The notes under the pieces: generated by a model
Told to the model about the DNA's origin: nothing
Databases searched by the model: none
What the model saw: the letters and a program-made list of their open reading frames with translations, nothing else
Made by a program: the position numbers and the translations under genes
Source: Nectonema munidae
Lineage: Eukaryota > Nematomorpha > Nectonematoida > Nectonematidae
Direction: 5' to 3'
NCBI GenBank assembly: GCA_030549495.1
Contig: JAUIRK010001053.1
Span: 312,001 to 376,000 of the forward strand
DNA: 64,000 nucleotides
Shown: positions 1-12,247 of the stretch, piece after piece
How positions within the stretch are numbered: the first letter of the stretch is position 1
Layout of the letters: the number at the start of each line of letters is the position of its first letter

Positions 1-600
1 GGGAATTGCAATGTAGGTTGGACCTGAATAAGATATTTCTGGAACATCTTTAAAAGATATTGAACGAATTTCACATGCAGCATAAACTGATGGTGTTAAT
101 TTATGCCGTGTGGCCTTAACAAAATCATGATCAGGTAGACGAATAAAAATCTTAGGAACTTTCTTATACCGTAGTTCTCACTCCAAATAAGATGGATTAT
201 CATTTTTTTCAGATTCATTTACCATGTTTTGAAACAATTTTAAAAATTCTAGTTCTCTAAAATTCCTTTGGAAGATATGCAGCTTTTACATCTTGAACAT
301 AGATATTTATTGTCTAATGAATTTCTTAGCAATGCTAAAATTTAAAAAAGGCTATTTTAATCCAAAATATGTAGAAAACTTTCCATCAGAGCCTTTAATC
401 TATTTGCTTGTCTTACACATTCATAAGAAGAATTTTTGGCCATTTCTTCAACAGTGTCAAGAAGTGTGTTGTTTTTTTAGAAAAGAATTTATCTGCGATG
501 TTCTCACAGTCCAACTTGTTGAACACAAAAAATTTTGCGATGGAGCATTTGGTGTGCCTATTTGTTTAATTTTGAACAAATTAATTTTCTCATGAATGTC
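1..600 (-). pseudogene. Decayed coding fragments, class unknown
   Basis: On the minus strand positions 1-150 read as a protein-like stretch (KVPKIFIRLPDHDFVKATRH, then LTPSVYAACEIRSISFKDV), continuing off the left edge. Around 390-450 a second stretch reads EEMAKNSSYECVRQANRLKA. The two are not joined in one open frame, so this looks like an old repeat-derived gene. I do not recognise the family. The plus-strand open frame at 293-595 is the antisense of this material and is not a gene. Confidence 0.3.
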
Positions 601-1687
601 AAAGAAATATTTTTATTATACTTTGAAAGTATTTTTACATATTTTATTCCTGAAATATAGAAATAAAATATCTTAATTTTGCTGATTGATTATTAAAATG
701 TTTATGTAATACTTTGTCTAATCTGCACAAAAACTATCAATGATACCTCAAAAATAATATTGCATCCTGCTCTTAGCGACTAGATAGGTTTTTTAATATT
801 GTGATTGCATATTGAACTTTAGGTATACTTTTATTAAAATTTTTTACTAAATTAGGTCTACCTACAATTCACTTATCCCCTTGTGTTCGAGGTCTGCCGA
901 CACGATTGCCTCAAGGGTACATCAAATAAATGTCAATAATGGAATAATATAATTCTTCATGGATTCATCAATGTTTGGGTTAAATCCGCCAAAAAGAGCA
1001 TATTTTTAAGTTAAAGTGAAAATTTTCCTAGTGCTAACTTGCCAAAATCTAAATTTTTTACTGGAATCAATCAACTCCCTTCCTTTAATGATACGATCTG
1101 CCTTCTTCTCTTGTGTTTGGGCTTCATGCCTTTCCTTTGTTTGGAATAGTTAAAGATATTCGATCTATTATTCGCTATCACATTCAGAGGAGTATTGTAT
1201 ATCTGCAAAAGAGTCATGCTCTTAAACAATTTTTCTCTTTCCAAATACAAAGATTTTTGTGTTTTAAGCATAAAATGATTTAATTGATTTCTTCCCTAGT
1301 GGAAAGCCTTTTTCTAAGCTCACAGTAGCAATCTTGCTTCTTATTGATTTCCCTTCATCTCCTTAATTTTGAGTATTTACAGAATTTTAATTGAAATTTT
1401 TAAGTGTATGTATTTTGTGTGTGTGTGTGATGAGTTTGACAATTTTTTTTATGTATTCTTGCGTCTAAAATTATGTGATGGAAGTGTATCCTAGTTTCTC
1501 CAGCAATGCTTATGTAAGTTTTTATTGTTTCATATCAAAGGAGTCTGAGTGACGATTTCGGCCTCGTATCAATCCCGCTTCTCACTCTTCTAACCGAGAA
1601 CTGAACTATAATTTATTTTAAAGTATCATTAGAATATGACATTTTAAGTGTAAACAAAATGCGTCTTTTAACTAGAGTCTCTGTCTA
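601..1687. other. AT-rich intergenic stretch, nothing recognised
   Basis: No coding signal, RNA gene or repeat end could be supported. The minus-strand open frame at 1071-1271 has no family resemblance and no splice or start context. Confidence 0.5.
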
Positions 1688-1760
1688 AAGCGGGGGTTCT
1701 CAACTCGTCTTAGGTCGTGGACCATCAGGCGGCTTATGAAAATCCCATGGACCACAATAT
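1688..1760. mobile_element. hAT-type terminal fragment
   Basis: The sequence GGGGGTTCTCAACT followed by a GTGGACCA motif resembles the degenerate terminus common to hAT elements (CAGNGGTTCTCAACC type). No matching second end or 8-bp target duplication was found, so this is a relic. Similar GTCCATGGACCA text recurs near 54360. Confidence 0.35.
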
Positions 1761-1804
1761 TTTTATCATAAAAAATTGACATTTAAAATATTTAAATGTT
1801 AATA

Positions 1805-1888
1805 CAGTAGACCCTCGCTAAGTTGGACTACATGGGGGAGAATGGTGTCCAACTATGCCTATTGTCCGACTTAACAGAGAGTCTACTA
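1805..1888. mobile_element. Small pogo/Tigger-type MITE with TA target sites
   Basis: The left arm (CAGTAGACCCTCGCTAAGTT) and right arm (ending GACTTAACAGAGAGTCTACT) are near-complementary inverted repeats of about 25 bp. TA dinucleotides flank both ends (1803-1804 and 1889-1890). A CAGTAGAC-type end with a TA duplication is typical of the pogo/Tigger branch of Tc1-mariner. The element is about 84 bp and non-coding. Confidence 0.55.
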
Positions 1889-2059
1889 TATATATATATA
1901 TATGGTGGAAAAAAATATTTCAAATTGGGCGAATTATTAATTTATGCATAATAATAAAAATAAATATTTTAAATTCGTATATTTTTTTGCTATGTAACAT
2001 ACATATAAGAATAATTAAGAACAATTTAAAAACAGTTCTTATACAAAACAATTACTCAC

Positions 2060-2160
2060 CAGAAGAGTGAAGTCCACTCGTAGATGGTTGAGGAGACTCA
2101 AAACTGGTTGATACTTGAGCAGAGTCTGAATGGCCGCTTGTAAGCCTATGGAGGCAAACA
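2060..2160 (-). pseudogene. Possible coding scrap with splice donor, unknown
   Basis: On the minus strand the segment reads LHRLTSGHSDSAQVSTSFES followed by PQPSTSGLHSS and a consensus donor GTGAGT (reverse complement of 2054-2059). Ser/Thr/Pro-rich tails occur in several DNA-transposon proteins, and a pogo-type MITE lies just to the left, but no family can be assigned. It may instead be an isolated host exon. Confidence 0.25.
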
Positions 2161-2243
2161 TTTGTATTCTCGTTCACGGTCCATATATAATTTTTTTATA
2201 TCATCAATATATTATGAACCGCGTTTAACAAGCTTATTTCGAG

Positions 2244-2289
2244 CAGGGTCGCACATCGGGGGAGGGGGGGGGGGGGAGATGTGCGACAC
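2244..2289. mobile_element. Minimal fold-back of a CAGGGGCGCACATC-type MITE
   Basis: Ends CAGGGTCGCACATC and GATGTGCGAC flank a G-run. The ends match the terminal repeats of the larger element at 32286-33614, so this looks like a nearly end-only derivative. A (GACGC)n-like tail follows it. Confidence 0.4.
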
Positions 2290-2339
2290 GACGCGACGCG
2301 ACGTCCCCCTAATGCAATTTAAGGGCAGGGAAAAAATCC

Positions 2340-3362
2340 TTACTTCACCAATAATTTTGAATTTTTATATCATTTAAAGACTTGTTTGTCGCGAGTGAAC
2401 TTTCCATAGGACTTTACTGGTTTTACGGTTGAGTTTCTTCAGACACAAATTCTTTTATAGTAAATTTTTAAAATTAAAAAAAAAGTTAAAGTTTGGAGGT
2501 GTAATTGATAATGCCCAGTATAAATCACTTTGCACTGATAGTCTATTTCTTTGCTTGGACTTGATATTCAACAACATGTTTGGGAACATGCATGAATGAT
2601 GTCCTCCAAATTTTAAATTTTTTGAACCCTCCTCTCCCCTATCTTGATTTTCACGCCTTCTGCTCTATTTTTTATTTCAGAGCATCTAGAATTAGTGGCT
2701 AGATGTCATTTAAAACGTTTCATTGTGTCATTTTCAAATATTTTAAAGCAAATGACATTGTGATAATCTAAACGATCTTTTACTTGGAAAGTGAATCCAA
2801 TTTCAATGTAATCTTCTGAATACTTGCGAATGCTTTTTTGCTACTGTCATTTACAAAGTGCAAAAAAATTTTATACTATCTATATTTTTGTTTTCTAAAA
2901 TAAAAATACAAGCATATAAAAATACGTTCACTATGCCATGTGCTTTTTTTTACCACAGTTGATATTATAAATGCAAAGTTGTATGTAATTAATAATTCTT
3001 TTTGTCATTTTAAGAGGAAAAGTTTTTTTGTAAAAAGATAACTCTCATTGAAAATTCTAATTTGAAAAATATGAAATAGCAAGAGAGAAAGTGAAACAAA
3101 AAATGACAAATATCAAGATATATGATCTAATCAATGTTACAAGATTCCTATGCCATACTATAATGCCCCAAAAGTTTTATTATACCCGACATAAATACAA
3201 ATTTTTACAAATTACATATATGAAACTTGAATAAAATTTTAGTAAAATTGTTTTCAATTCAATTAAAATATGCCTACCAAATATAACATAATTTATAAAG
3301 TTCATATTTAAAATCATTTTACTCAATAATGGAATTGTAAAAACTTTTGTTAAATTAAATAG
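2340..3362. other. AT-rich stretch, nothing recognised
   Basis: No supported coding region or repeat boundary. Short homopolymer A/T runs dominate. Confidence 0.5.
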
Positions 3363-3497
3363 ATTACAAAACAACAGGTTGCAAGCTTTGCTAAACGTTT
3401 TCCTTCTGTTGAAATTGAAAAAGTAGACTTTGAAGCATGGTTGCGGAAATGCGTTTCCAAGAAACCATTTTGCAAAACTAGACAAGCTAATAGATGA
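3363..3497 (+). CDS. Candidate terminal exon of an unidentified gene
   Basis: An open stretch reads TKQQVASFAKRFPSVEIEKV then DFEAWLRKCVSKKPFCKTRQ and ends at TGA 3495-3497. Possible acceptors are TAG at 3360-3362 or CAG at 3375-3377. Codon use and amino-acid composition look protein-like and are less AT-extreme than the surroundings. No upstream exon was identified and I do not recognise the protein. The longer minus-strand open frame across the same bases (3180-3512) looks like a shadow. Confidence is limited by the weak pyrimidine tract before both acceptors. Confidence 0.3.
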   Translation: MTKQQVASFAKRFPSVEIEKVDFEAWLRKCVSKKPFCKTRQANR

Positions 3498-4717
3498 GTG
3501 AGTACGTTTCACTTTTATTGAAATTTTGTTAAAATAAGTGCCAAATTCAATTAAAATCTTTTATCTCTATTTCTTACTTCTTTTTGAGATGCAATATATA
3601 TCTTAGGTGGAAAGTATGTTAGATTTTAGAACATAGATCCTTCAAAACAAACTTTCCCAACAATATTTCAAATTCATTCAACGAGGTTCACTAGAATTAA
3701 AAATAGATGTTTTAATAGGACTGAGATATTTTTGATTTTTACGAGAAGAGTCTGTTCTAAAGTAGGGGTAATTTGGCAAATTTTCAATTTTTTCCTAAAA
3801 GTATCTTCATGAGAATAGAAACTATTTATTGTTGCAGGAAGTAGTGGTAAGGAGATGTTTCATGCTTAACCGTAAAGTTGGCATTTTAAGAATTTATTCA
3901 TGCATTATTCATTTGAATCAATCAAACCATATTGAGCTAAAATATCACAACTAAGAAGAGTGACACATCTTTTGAATTTTGAATTTTTTTGTCACCCATT
4001 CATGATGCCACTCTTTTTAATTTTGGTCATTTTGTCACTTTTTTGATTCATCAATCTTTTGAATTTTAAAATTTTCTGTCACTCTTTTGAACGGCTCCCA
4101 AAGTAACAATTAACTTGATTAAAATATATTTGGGGCAAGGGTGTAATTAACCCCTCTCCCAAAAAAGTTTAATTTGATTAATAAGCTGGATAGGTGCACT
4201 AGAAGAAGGAGTTATGGGCGTCCGCTAATGCTGGCAAATAGGTCAACTGTCCCCCCTAGAAAATTAATATTAATTGGTGCTATTGTCTTTTTTCATTTGA
4301 AAGGTGAAGAATTACTTTTAAAATCGTATCATTACTATTTCATGAATTATAATTCTTCCAGATCTTTTTGGCTTGTGCTCTTCATATATGTATGATTGAT
4401 TGATTACTCACGTGATGTGTTTTCAAGCATAATTCAAATGATAGAGTGTTACATTATTCATGCTTATTACACCATTTCGAAATAAGGAAAGAAGATTTTT
4501 GACGAAAAGTTTGAACATTTTTACCACTTCCTAGGAAATCTTTAGTGGACGCCCATGGAAGGAGTGGAGTATCTTAGTCATCTGTAAAATTTCTTTTGTT
4601 TAACTGAAAATAATCTAGAATGGATGATGGTGTATACTGTATCATTATACTGGTTGAATCTTACCAGAATTAATACACATACTCTTTACTGATTTATAAA
4701 TTTATATAAAATATATT
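3498..4717. other. AT-rich stretch, nothing recognised
   Basis: No coding or repeat structure that can be defended. The open frame at 4174-4395 has no supporting context. Confidence 0.45.
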
Positions 4718-5400
4718 TACCATATATTTGGGTGTATAAGTCGAACTTTTAGCTCCCCAAAATTGAGGGTCGACTTAACAAAAGGCAAACCTTTAAATCC
4801 TGTGGCATATTGGAGCAGGAAACCAGGCCTAACCTTTGGCTAATACCGAAGACAGCCTCGGTACGGTAACTAACGATGCAAATACATGTAGCTATCAATG
4901 TAAATAGAGATTTATGTTGATACTGCCTTATATATTATTTCATATTGTAAGTAGAACAAGATTTGTAATAACATACCGGTAGTCTTTAATTAAATACAAA
5001 AATTTGTCAAACTCATGTTTTAGGGCGGGTTGGTTGGTTTCGCTAGTAAAACATCACCGCGCATTCAATGCACTGTTGCTCTCTTTCAGAGTGAAATAGT
5101 AGATGTAGGATAAATCATCTTCATTGCGTGATGATGAGCAGCGCAGAAATGGAGTAAAACTGTACGTTCCGTGAGTGATGTCATGACAAATATATATATT
5201 CAGCGTGGTGCGAAGGTTACATCAACAATGTTTCATTCATGCTATTCATTTCGCAGTAATAGCTGCAATTTGTTGTAAAAATCAGAATTATCATCAAAAA
5301 TGAAGATAACGCGCGTACAAAGAGATCAGGCATTCAAAGTTTTCAAGTTCATTTTTAAAAGGATGTAACAAGAATGATTAGAATGGTCAAGTTGTTGAGA
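4718..5400. mobile_element. DNA-transposon relic (TIR type, family uncertain)
   Basis: The segment begins with TACCATATATTTGGGTGTAT and GTCGAC-rich text, with internally complementary GTCGAACTTTT / GGGTCGACTTA. It resembles the GGGTATAAGTCGAC ends of many animal DNA transposons. A less AT-rich body follows, and a short possible N-terminus at about 5300 reads MKITRVQRDQAFKVFKF. No matching right end was found. Confidence 0.3.
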
Positions 5401-5575
5401 AAGTTTCCTGTAAAAAGGCGTTTTATAATAACACGCTTATTTTAATCACGACCATGAACTTCAACTTTTTTACATATAAAAACAAGATAGAATAGACTTT
5501 TACATATGGTCGAAAGATTTTTACTTGTTAAAGAATAAGTATTTAAAGCTCTTTTTGATTTGCAACTATACACGG

Positions 5576-6196
5576 TAGTGATCTACCGATTAGATCCCTA
5601 AATGGACTTTTTTGTTTGCTCGTCATCGGTATCGACAAATTTTTTAGTGTTCACCGATTTTATCAGCCGAACCAATAGACATATTAAAGTTTATACGAGA
5701 GTGAAAAAACCTTTGTGTTTTTGCATGGCGATGATTTGTACACATAATACCATTTTAATGAAAGCTGCCTTTTTGCTCACATTTTGATGTAAAAAATATA
5801 CTAAATTCAAAAATGGAGTTTGCCAACTTTCACAAATAACGGCATCCAATTTTCCTTCAGTTGGGACCCATCTTATCAATTTTTGAATATCTATCTTTCA
5901 ATTTTATAACATAGTATGCCAATTTTGTTTTACCTTCCACCAGTTTTAGTTAACGTTTAGTTTTTGGAGACAAGTTTATTCTCCTGTAAGAAACAAATTA
6001 GAAATAACCTTGGGAGAAAAGCTCATGATTTTATTTTTTCAAATGTTATAATTTAATAAATTTATATGCTTTAAATATCTTCCTAGATTTGATATCCCTT
6101 TATTAAGCATCGTATAGACATTTTAAACCGCTATGGGCATTTTAAAATGTAATCGGTTTCGGCATCGGTGAAAGAATTGAGGTCGGTACATCACTA
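5576..6196. mobile_element. Non-coding TIR element of about 620 bp
   Basis: The left end TAGTGATCTACCGA and right end TCGGTACATCACTA are inverted repeats with one mismatch. Internal text near both ends (ATCGGTATCG / GGCATCGGTG) extends the similarity. No clear target-site duplication was found, so the exact termini are uncertain. It contains no coding sequence; the small open frames at 5602-5879 lie inside it. Confidence 0.5.
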
Positions 6197-7619
6197 TAGG
6201 TTAGGGATAATTTTTTTAAACTATAACTTTTGAATAAAATGAGACTTGATGATGTCCCATTAGGTATACTTTTATGCCAAGAGAGCACATCCTTGGGGCC
6301 GAGTGTGGCAAAAAAAAATTTTTATAATTTTCAAAAAAACGATTTGTGTCGGAAATTCAAGAAGAAGAAGAAGAAGAAGTAAAGTAATATGGAAAGTCTA
6401 AGCACAAGACAAAAAAGTCTTTTAATGATATAAAAAAGATATAGAAGTGAAAAAATTCACAATTATTGTTGGAGCTAAAGACTTTCGAACCCCTTCCCAC
6501 CCCCTGTTTTATGCATATATATATTTTGAAGAAATTCTAGGAAGTTTTTACTTTAATAACATCAACAAGAAAAAGCATACGAAATCATAAGGATATGTCG
6601 ATCATTCGCTTGTTTCAAAGTTTCTTCCCCTTCCTCTTTTATTTCTTTTGAATTTGCTGGCCAGCGATGTAAGTGAGCTGTTAATTGCTCATTTTTTCTC
6701 GAAGTATCACTTTTCCATGATGACGTCAATCAAATGCTCGATTACGCGCACATGTATCTTCTTTCAATACCTATTTTTTCATTTAACTATTTTGTTTTTA
6801 ACTTCGGTTTAAAGTCACACAACAAATTGAAGGTTTGAAACCAAACATTATTAATGACATCATAACCAAAAAGTTATGTTTTTTTTTAATGAATAATTTT
6901 ACAATAAAAAGCTTCTCTAGCTTCCTTCATTAACCTTAAAACATTTAAAGTGAGTTTTCATAACAAATTTGGCTGATTTTTCAGAGCAAAGCATCATCTC
7001 ATCAAAATTAATGATCTCAAGTATGATTGCATGTCACAGAAAAAACGCTCATCTTTCAATTTGAATTTGTTTTGAAATTATTGTATGCTAGGATCGAGTT
7101 CTTGCTCACCGGTTTCATTTAAAATTAAATTTAGACTGTTAAAAACAAGACCTGATACATAACTATCGAAAAAATATTTTCTAAAGGATTATTATTTCCA
7201 ATTTTTTTTACATAACTTTTAGGTTATATTGTCATGAAAGACTACATGTGGTTATCAAAACTTTAAAAATAGTTATAATTGATATATAATAAAATAAAAT
7301 GCAATTACTTATTATTTGCAAGCTTCTTCATATTCTGCAATGAAATTATTTTTTGATTTTGGCACCAAATGTTAGGTTCATTCAAGGTTTACCAAATGTT
7401 GATTATATATTCGTTTTTGTAAGCTTCATACTGCAATGAAAAATTATCATTCTGATATTGAACATAGAAATTTTTCTCTCAAGGTCACATTTTCTATATC
7501 ACAGTTCCATTTGTAATCAGGGATTATTTAGATTCAAAACATTTCCTTTTTGTCTTCGAATCTCTGCTCTAACACTAAGTAAGTTAGTTAAGTTTATGCC
7601 TCTCGAATTTGAATTTATA
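6197..7619. other. AT-rich stretch with a short GAA microsatellite
   Basis: Contains a (GAA)n run near 6360-6380 and otherwise no structure I can support. Confidence 0.45.
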
Positions 7620-7623
7620 TGTA

Positions 7624-7945
<322 letters not shown>

Positions 7946-8579
7946 GTGGGTTCTAGGACAAAATAGCGAAAGAGAGAGTCGAAATAGAGAGTGTCGAAAT
8001 GACAATGTATCGAAAAGATAAAATGGATAAAGGATTACAAGTATACAACAATATAACACTAAAAACAATAAGAATTTTAAAAAATGTTGAGAACGAATTT
8101 TTATCTTATGTATAACTTTTATAACATCTATATGAGAACCTTCTTGCTGATGTGAATGCTCTGTAGTTTTACAAATTGTTTCACTTTGTGTTATTGCTCT
8201 GCCGTTGCAATAATGTCGTTTTTCACATTTCCAATAAATTCGTTCACTATCTATCACGTATTCATGGAGGTAGGACTTTTGTCTGTACACGTCATTTTTG
8301 TGTATCAAATTTATGGCTTGTGTTAATACTAACTCTAATAATCAAGTTTTTGTGTTTAAAAGAGGGGGGTTCTGTCCTCTTTCTCATTTTGAGAGAAGGT
8401 ATTTTGTCCAGGGGGAGGGGGATTTTGTCCGGAGTTTCTTTCCACCCATTTGAGTCTTGATTATTTCCATTATGATGGGTTTGGTAGAATGGAAATTTAT
8501 AGAAACTTTTAAATCTTGAAAGAAATTAATTGGTGACTAAATCTCTAACAGACTGAAAAATAAATGTAAATTATGATAA

Positions 8580-8770
8580 ATAAATAAATGGATACTTTAT
8601 TTTCTCTCTCATTATCATTTATCATTGTCTGTTCGATACATTGTACTCTATTCTCTTTCATTATCATTTATCTTCCCCCTGTCTTTATCATTGTCTGTTC
8701 AACACTTTGCCCATTCGATACTCTGTATTTCTACACTATGTCTTTAGATATTCTGTCCGCACATGTTTGT
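8580..8770. repeat. Imperfect CATTATCATTTATC / TGTCTGTTCGATAC repeats
   Basis: Short motifs such as CATTATCATTTATC and TCATTGTCTGTTC recur two or three times in a pyrimidine-rich tract. The open frame at 8588-8815 across it is a by-product. Confidence 0.4.
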
Positions 8771-8852
8771 GTGTGTGTTTGGGATAGGGTAAGTAGTATC
8801 TGGGTAGTGTTCTAGCAAAATATCAGTATTATAAGAGTAAATATTTTAGAAT

Positions 8853-10450
8853 ATGAATGTAAACGAAGCATTTTCAATTTTAAATGATAATGAGTTTTCT
8901 CCTGCTAAAATCTTCATATCTCCTCCAGAAAATTCAATAATAAGCGATGGAGATAGTGGTGATGAAAACATGAATTTTCAATTGACAATTTTTCGGGAAA
9001 TCAATTGAATGCTACTGCAAGAAGTTAAAAGAACGCCTGATTCAAGATAATTGAAAAAATAGATATAAAGTCTTTGTCTTGCGACAATGATTCACGCATC
9101 CAAGGCACTTTAGATGACATAAATGCGTTTTCTCCCGTAAAGTATTTTGAACTTTTTTTCGATGACCAAGTTATGGATTTTATTCAAGAACAAACGTTGT
9201 TGTATGCTAGGAGAGATAAAGGAGATTTAAATTTTAGTATTGATATATGTGAGTTGAAACTTTTTTTAAGTGTTCTAATAATAAGTGGCTACAGCCCAGT
9301 TTGTAGAACTAGAATGTTCTGGGAACAAAAAGACGACATGCATAACATAGCTATATCTAAGGCATTTAGTCGTAATCGATTTGAAAAAGTCCTTAGTTAT
9401 ATTGATTTAGCCGACAATTTGTGCCTAGAACCAGGTGATAAATTAGCAAAAATAAAGCCATTTTAAGAGAAAATAAATAATCGATTTCTATGTCGTATAC
9501 CCGAATCAAAAACTATTAGCATTGATGAGTCAATGATAGAATATTATGGTAAGCACTCTTCTAAACAATTCATGAAAGGAAAACCTATAAGATTCGGGTA
9601 TAAGACTTGGACAATGTGCACTTCAGATGGGTACACTATTTATGTTTCCCCATATGCGGGTAAGTCTGAAGCCTACAACAAAGAACTCGGAATAGGAGGA
9701 AGCGTTGTGATGAAATTTGCTAATCTTTTACCAGGAAATAATTACCACCTTGTGATGGATAACTATTTCTGCTCCCTACATTTGTTTGAACTTTTAAGGA
9801 AAAAAGGGTTTCATGCAACAGGTGTAATAAGAAGTGATAGAATGCAAAAATGCCCAATTATTAATACACTGGTTCAAAGATAATTATCATACATAACATG
9901 GAGAGACAATAATGTAGTAAATCTGGCATCGACCTGTCTCGGTGTGAAGCCTTTGAAAAGTGTTAGATGGTGTTCTTCAAAAAGAAAAGTCATAGTTATA
10001 CCACAACCAAATGGAATAGCGGAATATAACCGATTGATGGGTGGAGTAGACAGATCAAATCAAAATATTACACAATACCAAATGAGCATACGTTTGAAAA
10101 AGTGGTGGTGGCCTTTTTTCCGATTTTTGTTCCATGCCTCTTTACAAAACTCTTGGTTCTTGTACAAAAAAAGTTGCCTATATAAAGAAAAACCATTGGA
10201 TCAACTCGGATTCGTACGAGAAATTGTCAACACGTATCTTTTGCAAAACTTGGCAAACAAAACAGCTAAAATTCCTTTTTTCACAAATAGTCAGCAGTGA
10301 TATTAGATTTGATACAAAAGATCATGATTTTGGCAATCTCCCCACCCAGAAAATATGCGTATTTTGCAAAAAAGGCACTAAAAAAAGATGTATCAAGTGT
10401 AACGTTGCCCTTCACATGCACTGCTTTAACGCTTTTCATTCAAAGTAATA
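8853..10450 (+). pseudogene. piggyBac-superfamily transposase, broken
   Basis: DDE/D-type transposase related to PGBD proteins. An acidic N-terminus starts with MNVNEAFSILNDNEFSPAKI. All three catalytic aspartates are visible: ISIDESM (codon 9524), VMDNYF (9758) and GGVDRSN (10049). The tryptophan-rich block KKWWWPFF follows. The C-terminus carries a Cys/His cross-brace, CVFCKKGTKKRCIKC then HMHC, as in active piggyBac proteins. Coding is interrupted: a frame change after the acidic N-terminus near 9000, in-frame TAA stops at 9464-9466 and 9881-9883, and a frame change near 10290. The body is otherwise well conserved, so the copy is fairly young. It lies upstream of the basigin exons and does not interrupt a recognised gene. 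Confidence 0.9.
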
Positions 10451-10699
10451 AAAATTACTTTTTCGTGTAATAAATTTGTTGCTTTTTTATTTTTTTTACT
10501 TAGTAAAATTCAATGTATTTTTTACCAACATGATGTGAGATATGCTCCCTTTTATGACAATATAACTTTTAGGTTATGATTTGTTTTTTTGATCTAAAAT
10601 AATATATTTCGTTTTTAACAAGTTTTGATATGTGAAATTAAGTTATATGTCCATCAAACTATTCAAATAAAAGCATAGAATTCATATGCTAGAAGTTGG

Positions 10700-10843
10700 T
10701 CATTAATGGGTTAAGTATCATAGAAATCAGACGATATCTAAAAAAACGCAGACGATTTATATTCAAAGTCATTGAAAAAAGCAGGCGAAGGTGAAATTAC
10801 CAAAAATGTTCCCAAATGGGAGCATTGTGACTTAATGGGTTAA
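10700..10843 (+). mobile_element. piggyBac right-end sequence
   Basis: TTAATGGGTTAA-type text occurs twice (10705-10717 and 10832-10843). The second is preceded by the palindrome TGTTCCCAAATGGGAGCA, like the subterminal repeats of piggyBac elements. GGG followed by the TTAA target at 10840-10843 is the likely terminus. No matching left end was found before 8853, so the copy appears 5'-truncated. Confidence 0.5.
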
Positions 10844-11549
10844 GTTAATTTTTTTCTTTATATTAATCTTTTAAAAAAATTGTTTATTCTGAATAATTAC
10901 AAACAGACAACTATTCCCCCTTAAAAACACCAGTCCTAAATTTGCCGTTAAACTCTGGTAACTCCTGTATCTCTTCTCTTGCCATAATGGCCTCAAATTT
11001 TTGAAATTCGATTGCCTGCAAGTATACCTTTTAATCAATCTTTTCCAATAGTATCACTAATTTTAATTCCGTTGAATACTATCGATCAATTCTATCCATA
11101 AAGATGTCGTTTTCAATCAGACTTACTAGCTCTATCAAATATTGTAGTTATCAGAGTTTAGATAATTTTTTTTGCCTTCGTTTTAATTGATTTTTTTAAA
11201 AAGATATATCCCGCGACTCACTCGATATTAGTAATTGGATTATTATTGAGAAGCGTGTTTTTAAAATGTCTGAATCGCTTCCCAAGATTTCATTTGTACC
11301 TTCCGATACCTCAGTCCTGATTCTTTTTATTTTTAGTAGTACATATATTTACAAAAATTAAATTTTTAAGATTTAAATAAATTAACTAAATTTTATTTAC
11401 CTCGATTTCGGGATGTTCCAAATCCAAACACATAGACAATTAACATGAAGTTTTAACTTTAGGCATAAGACAATTAAGAATCTGAATCATATATTTTAAT
11501 CAAGGCTGGCGAGTCGGAGGAAAAATATTCGATTCCAATTCTAGTCATA

Positions 11550-11700
11550 GAGTTTTAACCGTAAGTGAGGTTGGTTAGATACTGGGTTTCGATAACTCAA
11601 TTGTCTGGGGTTCGAACCCGCATCTAGCCTAATTCTTAGCTCGATACAAGCGGCGCAAGTATGCCTTCTTGATGAAAACACCCAACGGATAGCTACTACT
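11550..11700 (+). mobile_element. tRNA-derived SINE
   Basis: An A-box-like TTGGTTAGATACTGG and a B-box GGTTCGAACCC stand about 35 bp apart, followed by a tail with TTGATGAAAACACCC. It is clearly related to the minus-strand copies at 48870-48970 and 33920-34035 (shared GGTTGGTTAGATACTGGGTT). It lacks a tRNA acceptor stem, so it is not a tRNA gene. Confidence 0.7.
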
Positions 11701-12247
11701 ATGATTAAGAATATGCTTACAACAATTAAACCATTTTTTTATCTTTACAAAAATCTAAAAATTTCTTTCCCCATATGTTTACAAAGGATAATTTTTTTAT
11801 TTTTACAACTTAAAAATTCAGACTTCTAAATTCTATTAGATTCGGACTCCCAATCTCTGACTTCTTAAACTGATGTTTGCTACTTAGTTTTCTATAGATA
11901 GGTATTAGATGTAGTTTTTTTGAGTTTTGATTCTGCTTTATACCGCACAAATATTTAATTAATTTTTTATTGATTTAAAAAAATTTTTTGTAGACATCTT
12001 TAGGGTAAAGAGCTCCTTTTGTTTTAGATACAGAGAATGTAGGTACTGAAAATTTTAACTTCCTTATTTCAAATTCTTCTTAACAATGAAGTGTTCTTTT
12101 CTACTAATTATATCATTCTATTTAAATAGATTATAACGAAGAAATATCATATGGAGTTTTGAAAAATCGAAATTCACTAAAATTTAGAGTACCTTATTTA
12201 TTTTTTTTACTTATTTTTTTATTATTTTTTTTTACTATTTTTTTAAG

